Source: Pelomonas sp937871895 (GTDB lineage: Bacteria; Pseudomonadota; Gammaproteobacteria; Burkholderiales; Burkholderiaceae_C). From it: a stretch of DNA of 64,000 bases. The position numbers were made by a program, and so were the translations under genes. This document shows positions 9,834 to 17,733 of the stretch, piece after piece. Where the stretch lies: the NCBI RefSeq assembly GCF_046348265.1, contig NZ_JAXMEO010000005.1. One strand, given 5' to 3'. Every line of letters begins with the position of its first letter. The first letter of the stretch is position 1. Below the pieces are notes generated by a model, which was not told the DNA's origin, did not search any database, and saw nothing but the letters and a program-made list of their open reading frames with translations.

Positions 9834-9861
9834 AATGTAGGGTGCCTGATTTACGCGCCAA
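9834..9861 (-). promoter_or_regulatory. Candidate sigma-70 promoter for a short leftward transcript
   Basis: Minus strand: TTGGCG (9861-9856), a 16-nt spacer, then TACATT (9839-9834). Transcription from here would make an RNA of about 140 nt ending at the hairpin at 9684-9720. A GAGGAG lies before a TTG/ATT triplet around 9765, so it may carry a leader peptide. An inverted GGGG/CCCC element abuts the -35. Confidence 0.4.
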
Positions 9862-9880
9862 CTTGGGGTAACCCCTGATT
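9861..9880 (-). promoter_or_regulatory. GGGG-N3-CCCC element, copy 1
   Basis: On the plus strand it reads ACTTGGGGTAACCCCTGATT. It overlaps the upstream edge of the candidate -35 box. A near-identical element (ACTTGGGG-AAA-CCCCCTGATT) lies upstream of the PEP-CTERM gene at 14558-14578, in the same orientation to its gene. The recurrence suggests binding by a shared dyad-recognising activator; the regulator is unknown. Confidence 0.45.
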
Positions 9881-9905
9881 ACTTTGGAGCGGTTGAGGGG
9901 ATTTT

Positions 9906-9922
9906 TGCACCAAAGAAGTGCA
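9906..9922. promoter_or_regulatory. NtrC-like dyad
   Basis: TGCACCAAAGAAGTGCA matches the NtrC half-site spacing TGCAC-N7-GTGCA with both half-sites perfect. No convincing -24/-12 sigma-54 promoter was found on either side, so this is a sequence match only. Confidence 0.3.
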
Positions 9923-10181
9923 TCTCCCTGGGAAATGGGCGAGGTTTCAGCGCTTTGGACAACGCCCGTGTGGCGGCAATCTGGCCCCCCTCATTTGCGC
10001 AACTGTTGTATCTCTGCCGCAGCTGATGTGTGGCCAGTGGGGTCTTGCTGGCGGCGCCAGCGGCATGCGGGGCGGCCCCGCAAACCCGCCAACCGTGCCC
10101 ACCCCTTTGTGCTCGCCGGTTCGCCCGGCTCCAGCCAGTCTGGCGCCACACGCATGTGGGGGATGCCGCGCCGGCTTGCTC

Positions 10182-10213
10182 GCTGAGAATGTGACTTCCT
10201 CCGCATTCTCAGC
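10182..10213 (+). repeat. Inverted repeat upstream of the CAP gene
   Basis: GCTGAGAATG and CATTCTCAGC are perfectly complementary with a 12-nt loop, ending 27 nt before the GTG start at 10241. It could be an operator or a 5' UTR hairpin. Confidence 0.5.
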
Positions 10214-10240
10214 CACCTGCGGGCCCTGCCCCAGCCCCTC

Positions 10241-10801
10241 GTGCGCCGTCCCGTGAAGCCCTCTCGTGCCCTGCGTTCCAGCCTTGTTGGCGTGTGTGCC
10301 GCTTCCCAGCTGTTCATGCCGGCCTGGGCCTGCCACCCTGCGCCCGAGGTCACCCAGGCCGCCATCAACGGCCTGCGCCAGCAGGCCCAGCGCTGCGGCG
10401 AGCGTGGTTTTGCGGCCGCCTCGGCGCTCCAGGCCAACCCGCTGCTGGAGGCCTCGGCCCTGCGCTACGCCCAGGAGCTCGCCGCGCGCGACCGCATTGA
10501 CCACGTCGGGCAGGCGTCCACCTCGCTGCGTGCGCGCCTGCGGGAGTCCGGCTATGCCATGCAGGTGGCCGGCGAAAACCTGGCCGGCGGCCCCGAGACC
10601 CTTGACGAGGCCCTTGCCGTCTGGATCGCCAGCCCCGTGCACTGCGAGAACCTGATGTGGCCCGCCTTCACCGAGTTTGGCCTGGCCTGCGTGCGCGGCA
10701 CGGGCAAGTTCCAGCGCTATTGGGTGCTGCACCTGGCTCAGCCCACCCACCCCGGCGTGTCCGTCGCGCCCATCCGGATCGCGATGGTGCCGGTGCCGTG
10801 A
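10241..10801 (+). CDS. Secreted CAP-domain (SCP/PR-1-like) protein
   Basis: A 186-residue protein with an N-terminal basic and hydrophobic export signal ending around FMPAWA. A CAP domain follows: LLEASALRYAQELAARDRIDHVG, then LRESGYAMQVAGENLAGG and WIASPVHCENLMWPAFTEFG. The His and Glu residues typical of the CAP cavity are present (DHVG, GENL, HCENLM). Bacterial CAP proteins are exported and of mostly unknown biochemical role. The start is GTG 10241; GTG 10253 would also keep the signal peptide. The convergent response regulator ends 9 bp downstream. A 10-bp inverted repeat lies immediately upstream. Confidence 0.85.
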   Translation: MRRPVKPSRALRSSLVGVCAASQLFMPAWACHPAPEVTQAAINGLRQQAQRCGERGFAAASALQANPLLEASALRYAQELAARDRIDHVGQASTSLRARLRESGYAMQVAGENLAGGPETLDEALAVWIASPVHCENLMWPAFTEFGLACVRGTGKFQRYWVLHLAQPTHPGVSVAPIRIAMVPVP

Positions 10802-10810
10802 GGCAGGGCC

Positions 10811-11479
10811 TCAGATCCACCCCAGATCAATCGCCCTCAACACCGCCTGCGTCCGGTCCCGGACGCCCATCTTGGAGAAGATGGCCGAGCAGTGGTTCTT
10901 GATGACGCCTTCGCTGTTGCCGAGCAGCGTGGCGATCTCGGTGTTGCTGCGGCCGCTGGCGACGAGGCGCAGGACTTGCAGCTCCTTCGGTGACAAGGGG
11001 TCGGGGCGGTCGGAGGCGGTGAAGGAGCGGTCCGCGCCGCTGCTGGCGGTGCGGGCTTCCATGCGGGTGGTGAGCGAGGGGCGCAGCGCGGTGCCGCCGG
11101 CATGCACTTCACGCAGGGCTTCGGTCAGGGTCTCGGGGCGGATGGCCTTGAGCAGGAAGCCGCGCGCGCCGGCGCTGGCGGCTTCGTCAAAGGCGGCGGT
11201 GTCGTCGAAAGTGGTGAGCAGCACCACGGGCAGGCGCAGGCCGCGTGCGGCGAGCGCACGAATGAGGCCCAGGCCGTCGAGCCGGGGCATGCGCATGTCG
11301 GACAGCACGAGGTCGGGCATCTGGTCCACCGCGCATTGGCCCAGCCACTCCAGCGCCTCGGCGCCGTCGCTGGCTTCGCCGACGACGCGCAGGTCATCTT
11401 GCAGGCTGAGCAGGCCCTTGAGGCCTTCGCGCACCAGTTGCTGGTCTTCGACGAGGAGGATCTTGATCGGGTTGCTCAT
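10811..11479 (-). CDS. NarL/FixJ-type response regulator (LuxR HTH)
   Basis: A 222-residue two-component regulator. The receiver domain begins KILLVEDQQLVREGL; the phospho-acceptor Asp is in LVLSDMRMPRLDG, with Thr and Lys switch residues in LLTTFDD and FLLKAIRP. The C-terminal LuxR helix-turn-helix reads LSPKELQVLRLVASGRSNTEIA, ending in GVRDRTQAVLRAIDLGWI. The partner kinase lies immediately upstream on the same strand and mnmA precedes both. As written, the kinase frame overlaps this start by 86 bp, but that overlap is probably produced by a one-base insertion in the kinase gene. The regulated genes are unknown. Confidence 0.95.
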   Translation of the reverse strand: MSNPIKILLVEDQQLVREGLKGLLSLQDDLRVVGEASDGAEALEWLGQCAVDQMPDLVLSDMRMPRLDGLGLIRALAARGLRLPVVLLTTFDDTAAFDEAASAGARGFLLKAIRPETLTEALREVHAGGTALRPSLTTRMEARTASSGADRSFTASDRPDPLSPKELQVLRLVASGRSNTEIATLLGNSEGVIKNHCSAIFSKMGVRDRTQAVLRAIDLGWI

Positions 11480-12743
11480 GCGGGTGGGGGCGGGTCAGGC
11501 CGGGGCAGGCAGTTCGGGGGCAGTGGAGTTCGATGCGGAAGCCAGGGCTGGTGCGCACCACGTGCATCTGGCCGCCCAGCTCGCTCATGCGCTCGGCCAT
11601 GCCGGTGAGGCCATTGCCGGCGCGGCCGGGCTCCCAGCGGGGTGCACCGCGGCCATCATCGTCGATGCTGACGGCCACCAGGCCGCCTTCAGCACGCAGG
11701 CGCACCTGCACCCGCGAGGCACCGGCATGGCGGACCGAGTTGGTGACCGCCTCCTGCACACAGCGCAGCAGGGCCTGGGCGGCACGGGGCCCGAGGTCGC
11801 GTGCGGCGTCGTCGAGGTCGAGCTCGATGCGGGTGCTGACGATGCCGGCGGCCAAGGCTTGCAGCGCGGCGCTGAGGTCGATGCGCTGCGAACTGCGCTG
11901 CTGCGAAACGGACTCACGCACATCGGCCAGCAGCTGGGCGGCCACGCCTTGGGCCTTGCCCACGGCCTGGGCGGCGCCGTCGCGGTCGGCTCGGGCCAGC
12001 AGCGCATCGCCCAGTTGCAGGTGCAGATTGAGCGCCGTGAGGTGGTGGCCCATCAGGTCGTGCAACTCGCGGGCGATCTGCATGCGCTCGCTGTAGCGCG
12101 TCTGCTCGGCCAGCAGGGCCTCGCCCGAGACCCGCTCGGCCAGCACGGCCTGCAGCCAGCGGCGCTTCTCGGCCTCGGCCGCGGCCATGCGCCCGAGGCC
12201 GAAGGCCAGGCCGTGCAGGGCCAGCATGGACATCACGAGGCTGAGTCCGTCGAACCAGGCATTGACGCCCGAGTTGGCGACCTCGAAGCCCGGCAGGCCG
12301 GCCGACACCCAGGCATTGAGCAAGATCTGGCCGGCGGCAAAGAGCAAGGCCGTGCGCGCGGGCAGCAGCACGGCCGCCAGCGCCGTGACGAGAAAGGGCA
12401 GGCCCGGGGTGACGGCAAAGGCCAGTGCGTCCACCAGCAGCAGGCGCGTCAGCGCGCGCGGCGGCGGCGCGTCGCCGCGCCCGTCACCGGCCAGACGCCA
12501 GGCCTGCACGGCAAACACCACCAGCAGGGCCACGCCGCACAGCAACAGGGCCTTGTCGTTGGGGCTGCCGCCCAGCCGCCGGTAGGCGGAGGCGAGCAGG
12601 CCGTCATAGGGTTCACTGCGCATGCCAAGCAGGGCCGCCACGGCGGCCACCAGCTCCATCACGCAGACCACCAGCGCCGCCAGGCGCAGCACCGTGCTGG
12701 GCTGTGCCAGGCGGGCCAGCAGGTGGTCAAGCTTGAATTGCAT
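11394..12743 (-). CDS. Sensor histidine kinase (HisKA_3), C-terminus probably frameshifted
   Basis: A 449-residue membrane kinase as read. The N-terminal ~190 residues contain several hydrophobic helices without an obvious large periplasmic domain. The dimerisation box RELHDLMGHHLTALNLHLQL carries the phospho-His, and the ATPase domain has QEAVTNSVRHAGAS, DDGRGA and GNGLTGMAERM. The gene starts inside the last 17 bp of mnmA. After the conserved end GFRIELHCP the frame continues for about 30 arginine- and proline-rich residues across the response-regulator start. Removing one C from the run opposite 11516-11520 would give a natural end (ELPAPA-stop at 11495) 15 nt before the regulator ATG. I infer a one-base insertion or sequencing error. 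Confidence 0.85.
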   Translation of the reverse strand: MQFKLDHLLARLAQPSTVLRLAALVVCVMELVAAVAALLGMRSEPYDGLLASAYRRLGGSPNDKALLLCGVALLVVFAVQAWRLAGDGRGDAPPPRALTRLLLVDALAFAVTPGLPFLVTALAAVLLPARTALLFAAGQILLNAWVSAGLPGFEVANSGVNAWFDGLSLVMSMLALHGLAFGLGRMAAAEAEKRRWLQAVLAERVSGEALLAEQTRYSERMQIARELHDLMGHHLTALNLHLQLGDALLARADRDGAAQAVGKAQGVAAQLLADVRESVSQQRSSQRIDLSAALQALAAGIVSTRIELDLDDAARDLGPRAAQALLRCVQEAVTNSVRHAGASRVQVRLRAEGGLVAVSIDDDGRGAPRWEPGRAGNGLTGMAERMSELGGQMHVVRTSPGFRIELHCPRTACPGLTRPHPHEQPDQDPPRRRPATGARRPQGPAQPAR

Positions 12744-13836
12744 GGGCGATCACGCCACCGCCGAGGCAGACCTCACCGTCATAGACCACGGCGCTCTGGC
12801 CCGGTGTCACGGCCCACTGCGGCTGCGGGAAGTGCAGTTGCAGGCGCCCCTCTCGCATCGCCAGCGCACAAGGCGCGTCGGCCTGGCGGTAGCGCGTCTT
12901 GGCGGCATAGGCGCCATCCTGCGGCGCCGGGCCGGCAATCCAGCTCAGGTCGTCGGCCACCAGGGCGGGCGAGAGCAGCAGCGGGTGGTCGTGGCCTTGG
13001 ACGACGATCAGCGTGTTCTTCTCCAGATCCTTGGCGGCGACGAACCAGGGCTCGTGCTCGCCACCGCCGCGTGGGGAGCCTTTCTCCTTGACGCCGCCAA
13101 TGCCCAGGCCCTGGCGCTGGCCCAGCGTGTAGAAGCTCAGGCCCACGTGCTCGCCCAGCTTGCGGCCGCGCTCGTCCTTGATCGGGCCGGGCTGGTGCGA
13201 GAGGTAGCGGTTCAGGAACTCGCGGAAGGGCCGCTCGCCGATGAAGCAGATGCCGGTCGAGTCCTTTTTCTTGGCGTTGGGCAGCCCGATCTCGGCGGCG
13301 ATGCGGCGCACCTCGGTCTTGAGTAGGTCGCCGACCGGGAACATGGCCTTGGACAGTTGGGCCTGCGTCAGCCGGTGCAGGAAGTAGCTCTGGTCCTTCA
13401 GCGGGTCGAGGCCCTTGAGGAGCTGGAAGCTACCGGACTCCTCGCGCACGCGGGCGTAATGCCCCGTCGCGATCTTCTCGGCCCCGAGGCGCATCGCATG
13501 GTCAAGGAAGGCCTTGAACTTGATCTCGGCATTGCACAGCACGTCGGGGTTGGGCGTACGGCCGGCCTGGTACTCGTGCAGGAAGGACTCGAACACGCGG
13601 TCCTTGTACTCGGCCGCGAAGTTGACGTGCTCGATCTCGATGCCCAGCACATCGGCCACCGAGGCAGCGTCCAGGAAGTCCTGCCGCGACGAGCAGTACT
13701 CGTCATCGTCGTCGTCTTCCCAGTTCTTCATGAAGATGCCGACGACTTCGTGCCCCTGTTGCTTGAGCAGGTGGGCCGTGACGGCGGAATCGACGCCGCC
13801 GGAGAGGCCGACGACGACGCGGTGCTTGGAACTCAT
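12727..13836 (-). CDS. mnmA: MnmA, tRNA-specific 2-thiouridylase
   Basis: A 369-residue enzyme, the normal family length. It adds sulfur to C2 of wobble uridine 34 in tRNA-Lys, -Glu and -Gln, using sulfur relayed from IscS via Tus proteins. The PP-loop motif is GLSGGVDSAV. The catalytic cysteines are in DVLCNAEIKF and STGICFIGERPF, and the tRNA/ATP-binding GHYARV is present. ATG 13836 is followed by the canonical MSSKHRVVVGLSGGVDS. The 3' end overlaps the histidine kinase start by 17 bp, so mnmA heads the mnmA-kinase-regulator operon. A hairpin terminator lies upstream, at the end of the neighbouring PEP-CTERM gene. Confidence 0.97.
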   Translation of the reverse strand: MSSKHRVVVGLSGGVDSAVTAHLLKQQGHEVVGIFMKNWEDDDDDEYCSSRQDFLDAASVADVLGIEIEHVNFAAEYKDRVFESFLHEYQAGRTPNPDVLCNAEIKFKAFLDHAMRLGAEKIATGHYARVREESGSFQLLKGLDPLKDQSYFLHRLTQAQLSKAMFPVGDLLKTEVRRIAAEIGLPNAKKKDSTGICFIGERPFREFLNRYLSHQPGPIKDERGRKLGEHVGLSFYTLGQRQGLGIGGVKEKGSPRGGGEHEPWFVAAKDLEKNTLIVVQGHDHPLLLSPALVADDLSWIAGPAPQDGAYAAKTRYRQADAPCALAMREGRLQLHFPQPQWAVTPGQSAVVYDGEVCLGGGVIAHAIQA

Positions 13837-13873
13837 GGGCCGAATTGTCCCTGGCCCGGCGGATCCAAATGCA

Positions 13874-13898
13874 AACGGGCCGGCAAAGCCGGCCCGTT
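13874..13898 (-). terminator. Intrinsic terminator after the PEP-CTERM gene
   Basis: Perfect 11-bp stem AACGGGCCGGC / GCCGGCCCGTT with an AAA loop. On the minus strand it is followed by TTTGCATTTGG. It lies 34 bp beyond the PEP-CTERM stop and before mnmA. Confidence 0.7.
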
Positions 13899-13932
13899 GA
13901 GGGGAAAGCAGAGGCAGCGTCAGCTGCCAGGG

Positions 13933-14493
13933 TTAACGGCTGCGGCGCTGACGCATGCGCAGGCCAACCACGCCCACACCGGCCAGCATCATGGCCAGCG
14001 TGGCGGGCTCCGGCACTGCGGGCGTGCCATTGAGCGTGATTTCGCCGACGGCACTGAGGTTGTCGCCGCCGACGTTCTTGACGCGCAGAAAACTGTAGGC
14101 GTTGGCCGTGGCAGCGAATGCGGGTGAGACCGTCACTTGGCCGCTGTTGACGACGTTCTGGAGCCAGGAGCCGACGACGAACACCTGGTAGTAGTTCACG
14201 TTGTCAGCTGAGGCCTCGAAGAGGTAGGTGTCGTTCCAGTCCACAGTGACGACTGCACCCGTCAGCTTCATGGGTGCGAACTGGAAGGTGATGGAGCCGG
14301 CGCCATCCCACCATGCCGAATTGACCTGCCAGGGGGTCCAGTCTGCCGGCGTGAAGCCATCCGCTGCCTTGGTGAAGGTGTTGACACCACCCGTGAAGGA
14401 AATCGGCGTGGGCGTGATGCTCAGGGCTTGGGCGGCAGGCGCGGCGGCAACAGCCAGGGCTGCCAGCGAGAGACGGAGTGAGGATGCTTTCAT
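13933..14493 (-). CDS. PEP-CTERM sorting-signal exported protein
   Basis: A 186-residue exported protein. ATG 14493 starts MKASSLRLSLAALAV, a signal peptide with a cleavage site near AAQA. The mature part is beta-rich and unrecognised (WNDTYLFEASADNVNYYQVFVVG). The C-terminus is a textbook exosortase signal: VPEPATLAMM, a hydrophobic helix, then RMRQRRSR. Such proteins are processed by exosortase EpsH/Xrt and sorted to the surface with exopolysaccharide; no exosortase gene is in the window. A GGGG/CCCC dyad lies ~65 bp upstream of the start, and a terminator follows the stop, so this looks monocistronic. Confidence 0.92.
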   Translation of the reverse strand: MKASSLRLSLAALAVAAAPAAQALSITPTPISFTGGVNTFTKAADGFTPADWTPWQVNSAWWDGAGSITFQFAPMKLTGAVVTVDWNDTYLFEASADNVNYYQVFVVGSWLQNVVNSGQVTVSPAFAATANAYSFLRVKNVGGDNLSAVGEITLNGTPAVPEPATLAMMLAGVGVVGLRMRQRRSR

Positions 14494-14557
14494 GACCAAC
14501 TTTCAGCTGAATGTGCGCTGATTGGACGCGGCCTTCTTCCAAAACGCCCTCCCAAGT

Positions 14558-14586
14558 ACTTGGGGAAACCCCCTGATTTCAGGGGG
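14558..14586 (-). promoter_or_regulatory. GGGG-N3-CCCC element, copy 2, upstream of the PEP-CTERM gene
   Basis: Plus strand ACTTGGGGAAACCCCCTGATT, followed by TCAGGGGG so that CCCCCTGA-TT-TCAGGGGG forms a further 8-bp dyad. It also overlaps CCCAAGTACTTGGG (14551-14564). It shares its core with 9861-9880. Likely a transcription factor site. Confidence 0.45.
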
Positions 14587-14591
14587 GCGAC

Positions 14592-15352
14592 TTAGCCCTG
14601 GACTTGGCGGCGCATCAAGCCTGCCAGGGCGGACTGCCGGACGGCTTCGAGGGCGCCCGAGGCCTGCGATGCCGCCAGCGCGTTGTTGAGCCGGCTGGCG
14701 AGCCTGGACTGCGTGGAGCACAGGACGTGGTGCACCGGGTGCTCGTCGAAGACGTGCTCCAGGCGTCGCAGCTCGGGCAGGCCAGCCACGCGCTGGGCGG
14801 GGGCGCTGGCGACCTCGTTGACCAGCACCACATCAGCCACATCAGTGGCCAGCAGCCGCCAGAGGTGGCGCTTTCAATGCGACGCTGGTGGGGCAGCATC
14901 AGCTGCTCCACGCGCAGCACGCCGCGCAGGTGGGCCGCCCGCAGGGGGGCCAGATCCTTCCAGGCCCCGGCCTGCAGCGCGGGCTGCACGGTGTAGGCGC
15001 GCATGGCCACGCGGTTCAGCGGCGTGGGCACGGCAATCACCTCGGGGTTGGCGCCCAGGAAGTCCGAGGCGCGGTGCACATTGGCGTCGAGCTGGCCCTG
15101 GGCCAGCAGCTGGCCGGCGCGGCGGGTGGGTAGGTCTACAAAGACCATGGGCTGGCCGATGTCGGCATAGAGCCGGGTCAGCAAGGCTTCGCTGACGCCA
15201 ATGAGCAGGTTGCCCTCACGGTCCCAGGTGCCGACGCGCACGGGTGGCGCGGAGGTGGCCTCGGCGGCACCGGCCGAGTGCAGCGGCGTGAGCCCGGCGG
15301 CCAGACCAGCCAGGGCGAGGCGGCGAGAGACGGGCGGAGCGGGGCGGCACAT
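14592..15352 (-). pseudogene. Periplasmic amino-acid-type substrate-binding protein, frameshifted
   Basis: The frame starts at ATG 15352 with a signal peptide (RRLALAGLAAGLTPLHSAGAAE). It continues as an SBP_bac_3-like protein (VRVGTWDREGNLLIGVSEALL, FVDLPTRRAGQLLAQGQLDAN) up to RRIESATSGG. It then turns into Trp/Ser/Arg-rich nonsense, while the next frame continues sensibly: LLATDVADVVLVNEVASAP ... VRQSALAGLMRRQVQG, ending at 14592. A one-base deletion near 14851-14863 restores a ~253-residue protein of normal shape. Either the gene is inactivated or the base is a sequencing error. There are no transporter genes beside it, typical of the stand-alone binding-protein-like family common in betaproteobacteria. 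Confidence 0.8.
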
Positions 15353-15453
15353 GGGCGGCCGGAAGTGTCCGCCCGGATCGGCTCGGCGCCCCTCTCGCTT
15401 GCCAAGAATGCGTGAAACCTGTCACTGCAGCCACTGGCCCGGCCCCAATGAGC

Positions 15454-17106
15454 CTATTGCTTGCTGCCCTTCAAGGTCTGGCCGCCTTGCTGCAGCACCA
15501 GGCCGCTCACTTGGTGTTGGGCCGAGCGCTCGAACTGAATCACCACACCCAGGGCCTTGACCTCAAGGCGGTCAGGGCCGGTCACCTCGACGGGCACGGG
15601 CGGCTGCCCACTGCCCTGGACGAAGAGCTGGCCATCGCGCTCGAACACCTTGAGCTCGAAGCCGGGCAGCAGCGGGTAGCTGCCTGCCCAGTCGCGCCAG
15701 GCGGGGTTCTGGGCGCTGAGCTTGGGCAGGGTGGCGCCCCGGCGCAGCACGTCGATGGCGCCGCCGCCTTGGCGCCAGACAAAGCGCAGCACGCTGCCGT
15801 CGGCCTCACGCTGGGGCGTGAGCATGGCGCTGAGGGCGTGCAGCGGGTAGAGGTCGCCCCGGCTGTCGTAGCCCAGCGCGAAGGCGGGCTGCCCGGTGAC
15901 CTGCAGCTCCAGGCCATCGCCGCGCGGGCGGAGGCTCAGGGTCTGGCCCATGAAGTCGTAGTCGCCCTGCAGAGCCTCACGCAAGCTGGCGGGCAGCGGC
16001 AGGGCGCGGCGTGGCGGCTGGGGTTCGGCTTGCAGACCGAGCAGGGCCCGGCCCAGATCTCCGAGGGCCCCGAGGTCAGCCAGCGAGGTGTCGGCCAGGA
16101 TCACGACGGCCCGCTGCTGGGCCGGGCGCAGCAGCACGAGGGACGAGAAGCCGCCAGTGCCGCCTTCGTGGCCAACCAGGGTCTCGCTGCCGTGAGGCGT
16201 GAGCAACCAGTTCATGCCAAAGCCGTGGGCGACTGGCTGCTGCACGCGGCGCAGCGCCGGGGCCAAGGGGCCGCTGGGCGCCAGCAAGGCGCGGGCATAG
16301 GCGGCGAGGTCGTCAAGCGGCATGCGCAGCATGCCGACGCCGGCCAGGTTGGGCGCGATGGTCCAAGGCGGTGTGGGCTCGCCGGTGCTGAGGTGGCCGG
16401 CAGTCTGGCCGGCGGGGTCGAGCCGCGCGTGCCTCAGCCCCAGGGGCTTGAACACACGCTCGCGCAGCGCCGCGTCCAGGCCGCCGTCCTCGGCCCGTGC
16501 CACGGCCAGGGAGAGCAGCATCATCCCGAAGTTGGAATACACCGGCCGGCTGCCGATGGGCGATTGCAGCGGGCTGCTGGCCAGGTCCGCCAGCAGTTGG
16601 GCCTCGGTCAGATGGGCATAGGGGTCTTGCGGCCGGCCCCGCTGCAGCGAGGGCGGGACGGCGGGCAGGCCGCTGCTGTGGGTGACGAGGTCGCGCACGG
16701 TGATCTGGCGGTCGCCCTGGCTGGGCACCTTGCTGCCTGACGGCAGGTGGCGGGCGATGGGGTCATCCAGCTGCCAGCGCCCGCGCTCGATCAGGTCGGC
16801 CACCAGCAGGGCGGTGAAGGTCTTGCTGACCGAGCCGATCTCGAAGACGGCCTCGGGCTTGGGTGCATCGGTCGCTCGCGCGCAAAACTGCGCGCGGCGC
16901 AGGCCCTGCGGCTCGACGATGGCCGCTTGCACGCAGGTCCCGGTGCGGTCGCCCTCGAAGCGCGCCTTGAGCGTGCGCTCGATGGCGGCGTCCTGCGGCG
17001 GCGTTGCAGCGTCGGACTGCAGTGGCCAGCTCAGCAGCAGGCAGAGCAAAGGCAGCAGCATGGGCAGGGACAGCGGCGTGGTGCGGTCGGGGGTGGTCAG
17101 TGCCAT
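15454..17106 (-). CDS. Serine hydrolase of the class C beta-lactamase/penicillin-binding fold
   Basis: A 550-residue exported protein. ATG 17106 is chosen over an upstream TTG because AGGAG lies 7 nt before it. A signal peptide (LPMLLPLLCLLLSWPLQSDA) precedes a beta-lactamase-related domain: SVSK (nucleophile Ser and Lys) in FEIGSVSKTFTALLVAD, then YSN in RPVYSNFGMM, and HEGGTGG in place of KTG. The last ~150 residues are a C-terminal extension of beta-rich character, as in many esterase/D-aminopeptidase-like members. Likely a periplasmic hydrolase of peptides or esters; lactamase activity should not be assumed. It sits downstream of the Nudix gene, 45 bp away, on the same strand. Confidence 0.88.
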   Translation of the reverse strand: MALTTPDRTTPLSLPMLLPLLCLLLSWPLQSDAATPPQDAAIERTLKARFEGDRTGTCVQAAIVEPQGLRRAQFCARATDAPKPEAVFEIGSVSKTFTALLVADLIERGRWQLDDPIARHLPSGSKVPSQGDRQITVRDLVTHSSGLPAVPPSLQRGRPQDPYAHLTEAQLLADLASSPLQSPIGSRPVYSNFGMMLLSLAVARAEDGGLDAALRERVFKPLGLRHARLDPAGQTAGHLSTGEPTPPWTIAPNLAGVGMLRMPLDDLAAYARALLAPSGPLAPALRRVQQPVAHGFGMNWLLTPHGSETLVGHEGGTGGFSSLVLLRPAQQRAVVILADTSLADLGALGDLGRALLGLQAEPQPPRRALPLPASLREALQGDYDFMGQTLSLRPRGDGLELQVTGQPAFALGYDSRGDLYPLHALSAMLTPQREADGSVLRFVWRQGGGAIDVLRRGATLPKLSAQNPAWRDWAGSYPLLPGFELKVFERDGQLFVQGSGQPPVPVEVTGPDRLEVKALGVVIQFERSAQHQVSGLVLQQGGQTLKGSKQ

Positions 17107-17151
17107 GGGGACTCCTGCAAGCAAGGGCGGCGCAGTGTCTGGACAGGCGCG

Positions 17152-17649
17152 TTAGGACGGCATAAGTGTCAGCGGCTGGCTCAAGGAGCCGTGGCTGAAA
17201 ACAGCGTCGAGCGGCAGGCGTTGCCCGGCGGCGTGGTCGCGCACGCATTGCAGCACCAGGGGGCTGCGGTGCAAGGGCTGGCAGGCCGCGAGTTCGTCCA
17301 GGCTCAGCCACAGCGTGCGGCGGATGCCGGCATCCAGCTGCCGGCCGGCAATCGCCTCGCCCACGGTGCCGCTGAAGGCCAGGCGCACATAGGTCACGTC
17401 GTCCTGCGTCGCGGGGCGCAGGAAGCGGGCCAGGTAGATGCCCAGGAAGGCGGTGGGCGTGAAGGGCCGTGCCGTCTCCTCCAGCGCCTCGCGCACCACG
17501 GCCTCCAGCGGGGATTCGCCCTGCTCCAGGTGGCCAGCGGGGTTGTTGAGCCGCAGGCCCTCGGGGGTGTCTTCCTCGACGATCAGGTAGCGCCCGTCCT
17601 GCTCGATCACGGCGGCGACGGTGACGCTGGGCTTGAAACGCTGACTCAT
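17152..17649 (-). CDS. Nudix hydrolase (NudJ-like)
   Basis: A 165-residue protein from ATG 17649. The upstream extension to 17826 runs into the divergent pntAA gene and is not used. The Nudix box fits G-x5-E-x7-REUxEE: GHLEQGESPLEAVV followed by REALEETA, with Ala where Gly is usual at the end. The rest resembles NudJ-type hydrolases, which act on nucleoside di- and triphosphates or thiamine pyrophosphate. The protein is soluble. It is divergent from pntAA with 84 bp between starts. Confidence 0.9.
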   Translation of the reverse strand: MSQRFKPSVTVAAVIEQDGRYLIVEEDTPEGLRLNNPAGHLEQGESPLEAVVREALEETARPFTPTAFLGIYLARFLRPATQDDVTYVRLAFSGTVGEAIAGRQLDAGIRRTLWLSLDELAACQPLHRSPLVLQCVRDHAAGQRLPLDAVFSHGSLSQPLTLMPS

Positions 17650-17733
17650 GGGCTCGGCTTCCTCTGGCAATCCCGCACGGGGGGAGGCTTGGCATTGTGT
17701 AAGCTGGCTTGATTCGATTGCCGGAGGCAGCTC

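Larger units (their letters stand above)
9669..10240. other. Gene-poor interval between the TSUP and CAP genes
   Basis: About 570 bp without a convincing long coding frame. It holds, left to right, the terminator-like hairpin, a candidate leftward promoter with a GGGG/CCCC element, an NtrC-like dyad, and a 10-bp inverted repeat just upstream of the CAP gene. Between 9923 and 10181 I see nothing else. Confidence 0.6.

Noticed and set aside
9661..9861. 66-codon frame before the TSUP gene
   Set aside because: It covers the terminator hairpin and has no supported start; the interval is better read as promoter, leader and terminator.
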